Assembly: GCA_021787735.1 (NCBI GenBank)
Contig: JAJYLL010000004.1
Coordinates: 1-64,000, forward strand
Length of the DNA stretch: 64,000 nucleotides
From: Acidobacteriota bacterium
Lineage (GTDB): Bacteria > Acidobacteriota > Terriglobia > UBA7540
Reading direction: 5' to 3'
Below are positions 53,160-62,035 of the stretch, one piece after another; positions within the stretch are counted from its first letter, which is position 1; every line of letters begins with the position of its first letter. The notes below the pieces were generated by a model. That model was not told the DNA's origin, did not search any database, and saw only the letters and a program-made list of their open reading frames with translations. Position numbers and translations under genes: made by a program.

Positions 53160-55427
53160 ATGAACACTCACTTCAAATCCACAGTTTCGATTATTGCCGC
53201 GGTTCTTCTTCTGTTTGCGATGCGGGGCGCGGCTGCGTCATCTGCCGCCACCGGGGCACCGTGGCGTTTCACATTTCACCGCGCATTGCCGCAATGGAAG
53301 GACGGCCTGCCTGTTGGCAACGGCACGTTGGGAGCTCAGGTCTGGGGTACCGGCCCCGCGCTTTATCTCACGCTCGATCGCGGGGATGTCTGGGACCTGC
53401 GTTACCAACCGAACACACGCACAACATTCAACTACACGCATCTGCAGGAACTCGTCCGCGAGGGGCGGCATGACCTGATCCAGAAAGAGATAACCTCAGA
53501 CATTGGCCCGATGGCTGATATCGTGCCCACCCGCATCAGCATGGGAAGGCTGAAAATTTCCCTGCCTGCGGACACCCAGGTTGAGCGGGCCTCGCTCGAC
53601 ATGCAGCACGGCGAGGTCCGGTGGTTGCTGCGTGTCCACGGCAAGCCAGTTGAATACCGTGTGCTGGCCAGTGTCGCCCCAAACGTCATTCTGGTGACGC
53701 TGGACGGTGTTGAGGGATGGGAGCCTAAGGTAAGCTTCTATCCCATCGGAGCACTCGACCCGACCGTAGCCGGGAAACTCGGCTATCCTAAACCAACTTC
53801 CGACGCCAGCGGCAATCTCTCCTGGTCAACGCAATCGTTGCTCTCAAGCGGATCGGTCACAACCGGCTGGATCAGCGAGCAGAAAGGCTCCGAGTGGAAC
53901 CTGCTGATAACCATCCCGGCGCAGGACGATCCCCACAGTGTGGCCACGGCACAGCAGACGCTGAACTCAGCATTGGCCGAAGGGACTTCAAAAATCCGCA
54001 TCGACCACCATAAGTGGTGGCGTGAGCGATGGTCGCGGTCGCAGATCCATATTCCCGACCCGGGCCTGGAGCGTCTTTGGATTAACGGCATATACAAACT
54101 CGCCAGCAGTTCCTACGCCAGCGTGCCTGCGGGACTGCAAGGGCTCTGGCCTCCTGATGGCGAACTCCCGCCCTGGCGCGGAGATTACCACATTGACATG
54201 AACATCCAGGAGACCTACTGGCCCGCCTACAGCAGCAATCAACTCGATCTGGCGGAGCCGCTGAACCACTGGTTAACTTCAACGGTTGCGCCGCAGTCTA
54301 GGAAGATTACGCGCCAGTTCTTCGGAGTACCAGGGCTCTGGGTGGGCGGCGCGCTCGACGTAAAAGGTCGCTTGCTTGGGGGCCAGAGCAACTGGATGAC
54401 GGTGCAGTACTGGCTGGGCGGAGGCGCGTGGCTCGCACAGCACCTCTGGTGGTACTACTCCTACAGCCAGGACAAAGTCTTTCTTCAGCAGCAAGCCTAC
54501 CCATTCATGAAGGATGCAGTGATCTTCTATCAGAACATTCTCAAGAAAGGTCCCGACGGCCGGCTTCATATCCCGCTCTCGGCTTCTCCAGAGTACTTCA
54601 GCAACGACCTGAAGGCCTACACGCCGGACCCGACTGAGGATCTCTCGCTCATCCGCACCCTTTTGCGTTACACAATCCAAGCCTCAAAAGTTCTCGGCGT
54701 GGATCAACAACAGAGAAGCGAGTGGGCCACCATGGAGCGGTTGCTCGCTCCATACCCCATCGACAGCACCGGTCTGAAGGTCCAGCCGGACGCAGATTAC
54801 GACCGCTCGCACCGTCATCCCATGCACCTGTTTCCCATCTTCCCGGGCGGCGACCTGAACGTGGAAGGAAGCGCAGAAGACCGGGCCCTGATCAACCGAT
54901 CAATTGAAAACTGGATTTTTCGCGGAACCGGCGAATGGACGGGGTGGTCCTTTCCCTACGCCAGCCTGATAGCCTCGCGCGTACGGCGCCGCAACCAGGC
55001 ATTAAACGAGCTGAAAATATACAAACAGGCCTTCATCTGGCCGAACGGCTTTCACGTGAACGGCGATTACCACCGATACGGGTATTCCACACACGATTAC
55101 CAGCCCTTCACCATGGAAGCCGAATGTGCCTTCACTGCCGCAGTGAATGGAATGCTGCTCCAGAGCTGGGGAGATAAGATCAGGATTTTTCCTTCCGTGC
55201 CGGACGCATGGAAGAACGTGTCGTTCCGCGATCTGCGGGCACAGGGCGGCTTCCTGATTTCAGCGGAAATGGTGAACGGCGAGATCATCTCTGCTTCTAT
55301 TGTTTCGCCAAAAGGCGGAGACGCCAAGGTTGTTTTCCCGCTGGGCTACATTCCCCCGGGTCAGGCTTTCACCGTGAAGCCGTTCCACCTGCAACCCGGA
55401 ACGCCTATGGAAATACTTGCCAGGTAG
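53160..55427 (+). CDS. glycoside hydrolase family 95-like enzyme (alpha-L-fucosidase or related)
   Basis: A 755-residue secreted protein. The ATG at 53160 places a signal peptide at once (STVSIIAAVLLLFAMRGAAA); an in-frame ATG at 53103 would bury it. The N-terminal beta-sandwich domain opens LPQWKDGLPVGNGTLGAQVW, the GH95 motif. The (alpha/alpha)6 barrel has LQGLWPPDGELPPWRGDYHI, then DMNIQETYWPAYSSNQLDLA and the late motif SHRHPMHLFPIFPGGDL. GH95 enzymes are inverting alpha-1,2-L-fucosidases or alpha-L-galactosidases. The middle motif reads MNIQETYWPAY where canonical members have N-x-EMNYWP, so specificity may differ. Confidence 0.85.
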   Translation: MNTHFKSTVSIIAAVLLLFAMRGAAASSAATGAPWRFTFHRALPQWKDGLPVGNGTLGAQVWGTGPALYLTLDRGDVWDLRYQPNTRTTFNYTHLQELVREGRHDLIQKEITSDIGPMADIVPTRISMGRLKISLPADTQVERASLDMQHGEVRWLLRVHGKPVEYRVLASVAPNVILVTLDGVEGWEPKVSFYPIGALDPTVAGKLGYPKPTSDASGNLSWSTQSLLSSGSVTTGWISEQKGSEWNLLITIPAQDDPHSVATAQQTLNSALAEGTSKIRIDHHKWWRERWSRSQIHIPDPGLERLWINGIYKLASSSYASVPAGLQGLWPPDGELPPWRGDYHIDMNIQETYWPAYSSNQLDLAEPLNHWLTSTVAPQSRKITRQFFGVPGLWVGGALDVKGRLLGGQSNWMTVQYWLGGGAWLAQHLWWYYSYSQDKVFLQQQAYPFMKDAVIFYQNILKKGPDGRLHIPLSASPEYFSNDLKAYTPDPTEDLSLIRTLLRYTIQASKVLGVDQQQRSEWATMERLLAPYPIDSTGLKVQPDADYDRSHRHPMHLFPIFPGGDLNVEGSAEDRALINRSIENWIFRGTGEWTGWSFPYASLIASRVRRRNQALNELKIYKQAFIWPNGFHVNGDYHRYGYSTHDYQPFTMEAECAFTAAVNGMLLQSWGDKIRIFPSVPDAWKNVSFRDLRAQGGFLISAEMVNGEIISASIVSPKGGDAKVVFPLGYIPPGQAFTVKPFHLQPGTPMEILAR

Positions 55428-55649
55428 TCTCGGAGATGCGATGTCAGCCCGGCCGCAGAATGCTTTTCAACGCACGAAAGGCGACGGGAAGCCGGGCACT
55501 GCAGGTACGGACTGGTACATTCGTCCTGCGCCCCAGTCACTGACTCCAATAGCGCATTCTGGTACAATGCGCACAATCAGTCTGTGGCCAAGGCAAATGC
55601 CCGAATAGCCAAGGTTGCGACAGGCCGTTTTCGGTTTCAGGAGATTCCT

Positions 55650-56204
55650 TTGGACTCTGAGCTGGAGCTGGTCAATCGCTGTCTCAAAGGCGATGATACA
55701 GCTTGGGAGGCATTGCTTCAGGCTCATACTCACAAAGTTTACAACCTGTGCTATCGTTTCACCGGCCGCACCGAGGACGCCGAAGACCTGACTCAGGAAG
55801 TCTTCATCAAGGTTTTCCGAACCCTTAAGACCTATGACGTGGCCCAGGCAAAATTCTCAACGTGGGTCAGTCGAATTGCCAGGAATCATCTGGTGGACCA
55901 CTACCGTCGGACGCGTAGTGACCGGATGACCTCAAAGCTCGATGAGCAGATGCCCATCGTCGATCCGTCAATGGGCGGGCACCCGGCGGGCCGCGTAGAA
56001 GCGCGCGAGCAACGGGAACTTCTCCATGACGGACTCACCAAGCTGTCGCCCGACCTGCGGGAGGCCGTGATCCTGCGCGACCTGCAGGACATGGATTATG
56101 CCGAAATTGCACAGGTTCTGGACATTCCGGAGGGGACTGTAAAATCACGAATCAACCGCGGCCGGTTGGAACTGGCACGCGTCCTAAAACGTATGGATAA
56201 GTGA
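55650..56204 (+). CDS. ECF sigma factor (RpoE-like)
   Basis: A 184-residue sigma factor from the TTG at 55650, chosen because CAGGAGA lies 6 bases upstream; the frame is open to 55584. Region 2: LVNRCLKGDDTAWEALLQAH, YRFTGRTEDAEDLTQEVFIK and STWVSRIARNHLVDHYRRTR. Region 4: LSPDLREAVILRDLQDMDYA and the helix-turn-helix VLDIPEGTVKSRINRGRLEL. The anti-sigma gene starts 21 bases after its stop codon. It would direct transcription of the envelope module that follows, probably including its own gene. Confidence 0.94.
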   Translation: MDSELELVNRCLKGDDTAWEALLQAHTHKVYNLCYRFTGRTEDAEDLTQEVFIKVFRTLKTYDVAQAKFSTWVSRIARNHLVDHYRRTRSDRMTSKLDEQMPIVDPSMGGHPAGRVEAREQRELLHDGLTKLSPDLREAVILRDLQDMDYAEIAQVLDIPEGTVKSRINRGRLELARVLKRMDK

Positions 56205-56225
56205 AGGGTGAAGAGGCACAGGACG

Positions 56226-56888
56226 ATGACACACCTGGAACTCGAAAACCTGGCAAGTGATTACCTGGAAGGGCTGCTGGAAGCGAGCCGCCACGCCGAG
56301 GTGGAAAAACACCTGGCCGGTTGCGCCGCCTGTCGCGAACTCCTGGCAGACGTCCGGGACGCCATCGAGGCATGCCGCTCAGCTGAAGAAGTCTTGCCCC
56401 CACCGTGGCTGGTCACTCGGATCCGGCTTGCTACCCTCGGCGAACCCCGCACCGGCATCACGGAGCAGGTTAACGCTTTACTGCGCGGCATTCGCCAGCC
56501 GCGGATAGCCTATGCCGTGGCGATGACCGTTTTCTCGCTTTCCCTTATCGTCAACATCGTGGGTATCAATCTGCGCAGGTTTAATCCGCAGGACCTGAAC
56601 CCGAGCACCTGGGTCTACCGCGCAAACCGTGCAGGACACCTGCTCTATGCCCGCGCCGAGAAATTCTACGCCGACCTCCGAATCGTTTACGAAATCGAAT
56701 CCCGATTCCGGAACGTCCGAAGTGAGCCATCCAATGAGGAAAAGCAAAACAGCAAGCCCAACCCCGCGGCGGAGCCGCCTTCGAGCACTGCAAACCGGGG
56801 AAGGTTGCAAATGGCATCCGCTGATGCCACCGACACCGGGCAATACGCTCAACTGGAGCCAGGAGTAAAAAAACATGAAATGCGCTAA
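56226..56888 (+). CDS. zinc-finger anti-sigma factor (membrane-anchored)
   Basis: A 220-residue protein from the ATG at 56226 (a GTG at 56208 is also in frame). The N-terminal zinc-finger domain reads ASDYLEGLLEASRHAEVEKH then LAGCAACRELLADV, matching the H-x3-C-x2-C motif of zf-HC2 anti-sigma factors. One membrane helix lies near residues 97-117 (AYAVAMTVFSLSLIVNIVGI). The periplasmic C-terminus is about 100 residues, Pro/Ser/Asn-rich and low-complexity. It should bind the ECF factor and release it on envelope stress. Its last 14 bases overlap the next gene (ATG at 56875). Confidence 0.9.
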   Translation: MTHLELENLASDYLEGLLEASRHAEVEKHLAGCAACRELLADVRDAIEACRSAEEVLPPPWLVTRIRLATLGEPRTGITEQVNALLRGIRQPRIAYAVAMTVFSLSLIVNIVGINLRRFNPQDLNPSTWVYRANRAGHLLYARAEKFYADLRIVYEIESRFRNVRSEPSNEEKQNSKPNPAAEPPSSTANRGRLQMASADATDTGQYAQLEPGVKKHEMR

Positions 56889-57543
56889 TCATCCGCTCAA
56901 CGAATCGGTTGCGTACTGCGCACAATGCGGCCGGCCACTTTGCGAGAGTTGCCGGCGTGAAGTGAAAGGCACTTCTTACTGCGAGACGTGCCTGGCTGCC
57001 AAACTCCAGTCGCCCTTGTGGAGTTTGGGAACGCAACACGCCGGGCCGGCTCCGGGAGTTGCCCTAGCCCTGGGGTTTATCCCGGGAGTGGGCGCCATTT
57101 ACAACGGCCAGATCATCAAAGCCATGGTGCAGGTGCTGCTGTTTGGCTCGTTCATAGCGCTCGCCAGCCGCGTACACGGGCCGATGGGACCCATTTTCGG
57201 CCTGGGCGCGGCAGCGTTCTACTTTTACATGGTGATTGACTCCTACCAGACGGCGAAAGCCAAGCAAACGGGCGCCCCCACGCCGGAATGGTTCGGATTC
57301 AGCGATATGAAGCTGGATGCGCCTTTGGGTGCTGTAGTACTGATCGGTCTGGGATTGATGTTCCTGCTCGACAACCTCGGAGTTCCCATTTTTTCGCAGA
57401 TCGGAAAGTTCTGGCCTGTGCTGTTGATTGCGCTCGGCATTGCCCTGCTCCAGAAGCGCCTGCGTTACGGCAACCCGGCGCCACCGCCAAGCCCCGGCCC
57501 GGTCAACACTAAGGCAGATGAGAACCCGTCCAAGAGTTTATAA
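56875..57543 (+). CDS. B-box zinc finger plus LiaI-LiaF-type membrane protein
   Basis: A 222-residue protein with CAGGAG before the ATG. Residues 1-42 form a zinc-binding B-box-like finger: MKCANHPLNESVAYCAQCGR then PLCESCRREVKGTSYCETCL. A membrane region follows, with VALALGFIPGVGAIYNGQII (typical of TM2/DUF5683-like helical hairpins) and a LiaI-LiaF-like pair, APLGAVVLIGLGLMFLLDNL and FWPVLLIALGIALLQKRL. The C-terminal tail is Pro-rich. It overlaps the anti-sigma gene, so the two are translationally coupled. A zinc-dependent contact to a cytoplasmic partner is inferred. Confidence 0.85.
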   Translation: MKCANHPLNESVAYCAQCGRPLCESCRREVKGTSYCETCLAAKLQSPLWSLGTQHAGPAPGVALALGFIPGVGAIYNGQIIKAMVQVLLFGSFIALASRVHGPMGPIFGLGAAAFYFYMVIDSYQTAKAKQTGAPTPEWFGFSDMKLDAPLGAVVLIGLGLMFLLDNLGVPIFSQIGKFWPVLLIALGIALLQKRLRYGNPAPPPSPGPVNTKADENPSKSL

Positions 57544-57630
57544 GGTAGCCAGGAATAGTGAAGAAAGAGCAGTGATTGCCAACATGAAACACGCTTACAG
57601 TTCTCAGCGGAATGAGGGAAGGACAACGAA

Positions 57631-57852
57631 ATGGAAAACCTGCCGGGAGTGATTGCGCTCTTGATCATCGTCGCGGCAATCTTGACGCCTATTGCAATCG
57701 TGTGGATTGTCTTCTGGTACAAGGCAAGACAGCGCGAAATGGAGATGCACGAATCCCTTAAAATGCGCGAATTCGAGCACCTTCAACGGCTGAGAGAATT
57801 AGACCTTGAAATTGAGAGGACAAAGGCGCGTGGTTCCGAAAAAACGGGTTAA
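57631..57852 (+). CDS. small membrane protein with cytoplasmic coiled coil
   Basis: A 73-residue protein with GAGGGAAGGA before the ATG. Residues 6-30 form one hydrophobic helix (VIALLIIVAAILTPIAIVWI). Residues 32-68 are highly charged and helical (KARQREMEMHESLKMREFEH, LQRLRELDLEIERTKARG) and probably form a coiled coil. The size and layout resemble PspB of the phage-shock response, but sequence similarity is too weak for that name. It lies inside the envelope-stress cluster. Confidence 0.75.
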   Translation: MENLPGVIALLIIVAAILTPIAIVWIVFWYKARQREMEMHESLKMREFEHLQRLRELDLEIERTKARGSEKTG

Positions 57853-57945
57853 GCACAGCGTTGAGAGAAGGGATGGCAACAGAACAACGGCTGTCCGAAA
57901 AGATTCAACGGGTCAACGACAACCCGAATAGAAGAAGGTAATGTG

Positions 57946-58182
57946 ATGGCAACAGAACTCAATTCCAACCAGGATCGCTATGAAGCCCGCTACAGCCGAC
58001 GAGCGCACAGGAACAGCCTGACAGGCCCGATTATACTCATTGCCCTCGGAGCAATGTTTCTGCTGGGACAGTTTGCCCCCGACTGGGGAGTGAGCAAGAC
58101 CTGGCCGATTCTTCTGATTGTGATTGGGCTTGCCAAGCTGGTGGAGTCTGCGTGGCAGGGAAGATCAACGCCGCCACGCTAG
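57946..58182 (+). CDS. small LiaI-type (DUF5668-like) membrane protein
   Basis: A 78-residue protein; the ATG at 57946 is preferred over 57943 because AAGG is better spaced. The N-terminal 28 residues are polar and basic (DRYEARYSRRAHRNS). Two helices follow, SLTGPIILIALGAMFLLGQF and TWPILLIVIGLAKLVESAWQ, the helix pair also seen in the preceding and following gene products. The pattern G-x-x-L-L-G-Q-x-x, then W-P-x-L-L-I-x-I-G, is the LiaI-LiaF-TM signature. Confidence 0.8.
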   Translation: MATELNSNQDRYEARYSRRAHRNSLTGPIILIALGAMFLLGQFAPDWGVSKTWPILLIVIGLAKLVESAWQGRSTPPR

Positions 58183-58218
58183 CCAGCTTGTGGGTCGTTT
58201 GCAAGGGGAGGACTCAAT

Positions 58219-59706
58219 ATGAGCGCATATCGACATCACCGTGGTTCCATCTTCTGGGCGTTGACCCTGATTGGAATTGGGGCACTGTTTCTCTATCAGA
58301 ATTTCAATCCCGACGTCCGTCCCTGGCATGTGATCGCAAAATACTGGCCGATCCTCATCATCTTCTGGGGAATATCGAAACTGATCGATTACTTCCACGT
58401 TAGAAGCCATCCGGAAAACGCCCCTGCCTCGCTGTTCTCCGCCGGAGAAGTGATTTCCTTGATCATTTTCCTGGTGATTGGAACCGTTATTTCGAAAACA
58501 GTGCTGCGGCCGTGGGGCGACTGGCCTTCTGTGATGGGAATGTCCGACCAGCAGTTCGCCGAAATCTTTTTCAACTCGTACACGTTTACGCGAAACCTCT
58601 CCCAGGACGTCAAAGGCAGCCCGCACATCCTGATTGTCAACCGTCGTGGCAGTGTTGATATTCGCGGGTCCGACAAACAGAAAATCGGAGCGGTCATTCA
58701 GGAAACCATCTGGGCTGAAAACGAATCCGCTGCGAGGAAAATTGCTGACCGGTTGCAATTTCAGATTGCGGAAAACGGAGGCCAATACGAACTCTCGTCC
58801 AATCGAGATTCCCTCCCACACGGTGGCAGGGCCATCAGGCTCGATATGGCTATCCGCGCGCCACAATCTACTACAGCCGACGTTACAGATGACGATGGCG
58901 ATGTCAGCGTCAGCAACCTGAAGGGCGACCAGACGCTCACGACGCGCAACGGTGACGTGCGCGCCAGCGACGTCCAGGGCGTGTTGCGGGTGCATCAATC
59001 GGGTGGCGGCGCGACATCAGCCAGCAAAATCGACGGCAGTGTGGAAATCGAAGGCCAGGGTGGCGATATTGCCGTTCAAAATGTGACAGGGTCGGTAACA
59101 GTTGAAGGCAACTTCTCCGGTTCCACGAGCTTTCAGAATGTCGCGCAAACCCTGCGCTTCAACTCTTCACGAACCAACCTGAGCACGCAAAAGCTTGCCG
59201 GCAATCTCTCCATGGACATGTCCAACCTGACAGCCAAAAACGTTGACGGGCCTTTCGAGCTCTCAACCCGGGACAAGGACATCCTGGTTGAAAACTTCAA
59301 ATACAACGTCAAGATCGTGAATACCAACGGCGATGTTCATCTTCGGACGGCAACACCGCCCACACATCCCATCGAGGTCGATCTCCAAAAAGGCGACATT
59401 ACCCTGTCGCTGCCGCCGGCGTCGAACTTTCAGATCAACGCCGTATCTCACAACGGCGATGTCAGCTGTGACTTCCCGGGATTAAACGTCTCAAAAGAAC
59501 CACCGACGCCTGCCATCACCGGCACCTATGGGAAGAACGGGCCGATGATTAAGCTTTCTTCTTCTTACGGCGGTATTCGCGTCCTGCGCACACAGCCGGG
59601 AGCGTCCTCTGCGCCCCACTCCACCGCGGAACACAGAGCGAATCATCGCCACGCGCATGAGAAGATAGTTACGTTCACCAGGCCTGGCCACTCCCCGATT
59701 GTGTAA
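58219..59706 (+). CDS. LiaF-TM plus DUF4097 toastrack adhesin-like protein
   Basis: A 495-residue protein with AGGGGAGGA before the ATG. Residues 9-60 repeat the LiaI-LiaF helix pair (SIFWALTLIGIGALFLYQNF, YWPILIIFWGISKLIDYF). A third helix is ISLIIFLVIGTVISKTVL, near 76-95. From about 135 on there is a repetitive beta structure, the DUF4097 toastrack: ILIVNRRGSVDIRGSD, VTDDDGDVSVSNLKGD, LTTRNGDVRASDVQGV and GGDIAVQNVTGSVTVEG. The G-D-V/I-x-V pattern repeats about every 18-20 residues. The beta domain should face the periplasm or cell surface. It ends the stress module; the last 40 residues are His-rich and disordered. Confidence 0.9.
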   Translation: MSAYRHHRGSIFWALTLIGIGALFLYQNFNPDVRPWHVIAKYWPILIIFWGISKLIDYFHVRSHPENAPASLFSAGEVISLIIFLVIGTVISKTVLRPWGDWPSVMGMSDQQFAEIFFNSYTFTRNLSQDVKGSPHILIVNRRGSVDIRGSDKQKIGAVIQETIWAENESAARKIADRLQFQIAENGGQYELSSNRDSLPHGGRAIRLDMAIRAPQSTTADVTDDDGDVSVSNLKGDQTLTTRNGDVRASDVQGVLRVHQSGGGATSASKIDGSVEIEGQGGDIAVQNVTGSVTVEGNFSGSTSFQNVAQTLRFNSSRTNLSTQKLAGNLSMDMSNLTAKNVDGPFELSTRDKDILVENFKYNVKIVNTNGDVHLRTATPPTHPIEVDLQKGDITLSLPPASNFQINAVSHNGDVSCDFPGLNVSKEPPTPAITGTYGKNGPMIKLSSSYGGIRVLRTQPGASSAPHSTAEHRANHRHAHEKIVTFTRPGHSPIV

Positions 59707-59749
59707 GGAGCAAAGGCCACCCGCTGTCTCTTGAACCGGTGTGCACTTG

Positions 59750-61045
59750 CTACTCGGCTGTCCGAGCGAGAGTCTCGAAAAATGAGGGGAAAGAAATCCT
59801 GACGCAGTCGCTGTCGTCGATGGTAGTCACACCATCAGCAACCAGGCCGGCAATGCTGAACGCCATCGCAATCCGGTGGTCGCCGTAACTTGAAATTTCC
59901 GCGCCATGCAAGCGCTGCTTCCCCGCAATCCTCATCCCGTCTGGGAATTCCTCGACGTCGGTGCCCATCCGTCGAAGATTGTCCGCCACGGCGGCGATGC
60001 GGTCGCTTTCCTTCACCCGCAGTTCCTGTGCCCCCCGAAAAGTGAGTCCATCCTCCGTTTGTGTGCCTAAAACAGCCAGGACCGGCAGTTCATCAATCAG
60101 ACCGGGAACCATCTCAACGGGAATCTCACCGCCACCTAGCGTGCCCGCTTGCACTCGAACGCTCCCCACCAACTCTCCGCTGCGGCTTTCGCTACTCAGC
60201 ACACTGATGTCCCCGCTAATCGAACGCAGGAAGTCCAGTATTGCAATCCGCGTGGGATTCAAACCGATATCGTGGAATGTGAGATCGGATCCGGGTACCA
60301 GCAACCCCGCGACCAGGAAAAACGCAACGGATGAAATGTCGCCCGGCACGGTCAGTTCCTGAGCTCGAAGCTCACTGCGGCCGCGAACGCTAATGGCCTG
60401 ACCCTCGTGGCCGATCTCAACCCCAAACTGTCTGAGAGCAATTTCGCTGTGGTCCCTGGTAGGGTGAGGTTCAACTACTTCCGTCACGCCCTTTGCGTAG
60501 AGGCCCGCAAACAGCACGGCGGTCTTCACCTGCGCGCTGGCTACGGGTAGTTCGTAACGAATGGGGACAAGATTTCCGCCCTCAATAGTAAGCGGCGGAA
60601 GCCCGCCTTCCGACGACTGGATGCGGGCACCCATGCGCGTAAGAGGCGCAATAATGCGCTTCATCGGACGGCGCGACAGTGAAGCGTCACCGCCAATAAC
60701 CGTACGAAACGGTTGGCCGGAGAGTATTCCAGAAAGCATGCGGATGGTCGAACCTGAGTTGCCGGCATCGAGCGCCTCACTAGAAGCTTTGAGGCCGTCG
60801 AACCCCACGCCCTCAATGGTGACATCACTTCCCTGCCGCTCGATCCTGACCCCCAGCTTCTTCAGGCAGTCCAGCGTGCTCTGGCAATCAGCGCTTTCTG
60901 CAAACGAATGGATCTTGCTTGTGCCCTGCGCAATGGCGGCCAGCATGGCGTAGCGGTGCGAGATGGACTTGTCTCCGGGCATCCTGACCGAGCCTGACAG
61001 CCGTTTTGCGCGAGTAATGCTCTTTGCTGTGATCGTCGAACTCAC
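59750..61045 (-). CDS. aroA: 3-phosphoshikimate 1-carboxyvinyltransferase (EPSP synthase)
   Basis: A 431-residue enzyme. The start region has AKRLSGSVRMPGDKSISHRY, with the Lys and Arg that bind shikimate-3-phosphate and PEP. LDAGNSGSTIRMLSGILSGQ and GDASLSRRPMKRIIAPLTRM are the family blocks; the S-G-S-T-I form instead of G-N-A-G-T-A fits the class II type. Later motifs are VEPHPTRDHSEIALRQFG and LRVKESDRIAAVADNLRRMG. It makes EPSP in the shikimate pathway. It converges with the envelope-stress cluster and is followed on its 5' side by a quinone oxidoreductase gene on the same strand. Confidence 0.96.
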   Translation of the reverse strand: MSSTITAKSITRAKRLSGSVRMPGDKSISHRYAMLAAIAQGTSKIHSFAESADCQSTLDCLKKLGVRIERQGSDVTIEGVGFDGLKASSEALDAGNSGSTIRMLSGILSGQPFRTVIGGDASLSRRPMKRIIAPLTRMGARIQSSEGGLPPLTIEGGNLVPIRYELPVASAQVKTAVLFAGLYAKGVTEVVEPHPTRDHSEIALRQFGVEIGHEGQAISVRGRSELRAQELTVPGDISSVAFFLVAGLLVPGSDLTFHDIGLNPTRIAILDFLRSISGDISVLSSESRSGELVGSVRVQAGTLGGGEIPVEMVPGLIDELPVLAVLGTQTEDGLTFRGAQELRVKESDRIAAVADNLRRMGTDVEEFPDGMRIAGKQRLHGAEISSYGDHRIAMAFSIAGLVADGVTTIDDSDCVRISFPSFFETLARTAE

Positions 61046-61063
61046 CAGTATCTTCCTTTTCCG

Positions 61064-62035
61064 TCACTCAACCATCAGGAGAATCTTTCCGGTTGTCTGC
61101 CGGGCTTCCATCCTGCGATGTGCCTCGGCCGCCTGCTCCAGCGGAAGTTTCAGTCCGATCCGAAGGTGTATCTTCCCGCTCGAAATCCATTCCAGAACCT
61201 GCCGTACACCACGCTGGGCAATTGCGGGAGTCCTGCTGACAGTAAACAACCAGAAAGCACTGACCTTTAGCGAGCGCGAATAGAGGGTACCGACATCAAT
61301 CGGATCCGGCCTTCCGCTGGCACCGCCGTAGCTGATCAGATGGCCAAAGGGCGCAAGCGACGCGAGGCTGCCATGGAGCGTTGCTTTACCCACAGAGTCC
61401 AGTACGATATCCACCCCACGCTGATTGGTCAACTGCGCGACCTTCGGCGCAAAATCGGTCTGATTGTAGAGAATGACATCGTCTGCTCCTGCTTCCTCAA
61501 CAATCTTCGCTTTCTCCGCGCTAGACGTGGTCCCGATCACGCGGGCTCCCCCCAGTTTTGCCATCTGAACGGCCAGCAGTCCCACACCTCCCGCGGCGGC
61601 GTGTACCAAAACGGTGCGGCCAGGCGAAACACGGTCGGCCGTGTAAAGCATGTGATAGGCCGTCAACGCCTGGACGGGAAACGCGGCGGCCTCTTCAAAA
61701 GAAATTTTGTCCGGCAATCCGATCAACTGTGATTGGGACGCAGTGACGTATTCGGCATAACAACGCTCGCCAAGGACCACTACTCGCTGGCCGACCAGAT
61801 TGCGGTCAGTTTCATCACCTGCCTCGACAACCACGCCAGCCGCCTCAAACCCGGGGGTTTCCGGAAGCTTGGGTTGTGCAAGGTAGGCGCCGCGCCGCAA
61901 CAACGTGTCGGCAAAATTCACTCCAATGGCATGGATCCGCACCAGAACCTTGTTGGGGGCCATTCTGGGCCGCTCCACGTCTTCATATCGCAAAACCTCA
62001 GGGCCGCCGATTTCGTGAAACCTGATTGTTTTCAT
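61064..62035 (-). CDS. quinone oxidoreductase (zinc-independent MDR family)
   Basis: A 323-residue enzyme from the ATG at 62035; a GTG at 62050 is also in frame and neither has a clear ribosome-binding site. It opens TIRFHEIGGPEVLRYEDVER, typical of quinone oxidoreductases. The catalytic domain has VRIHAIGVNFADTLLRRGAY. The NADPH-binding fold has VLVHAAAGGVGLLAVQMAKL and GARVIGTTSSAEKAKIVEEA. The catalytic-zinc Cys/His ligands of alcohol dehydrogenases are missing. It probably reduces quinones or alpha,beta-unsaturated carbonyls with NADPH. The aroA start is 18 bases downstream, so the two may be co-transcribed. Confidence 0.92.
   Translation of the reverse strand: MKTIRFHEIGGPEVLRYEDVERPRMAPNKVLVRIHAIGVNFADTLLRRGAYLAQPKLPETPGFEAAGVVVEAGDETDRNLVGQRVVVLGERCYAEYVTASQSQLIGLPDKISFEEAAAFPVQALTAYHMLYTADRVSPGRTVLVHAAAGGVGLLAVQMAKLGGARVIGTTSSAEKAKIVEEAGADDVILYNQTDFAPKVAQLTNQRGVDIVLDSVGKATLHGSLASLAPFGHLISYGGASGRPDPIDVGTLYSRSLKVSAFWLFTVSRTPAIAQRGVRQVLEWISSGKIHLRIGLKLPLEQAAEAHRRMEARQTTGKILLMVE

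Noticed and set aside
57631-57852. Naming the 73-residue coiled-coil protein PspB
   Set aside because: Only size and topology agree; no sequence signature of PspB and no pspA or pspC nearby.
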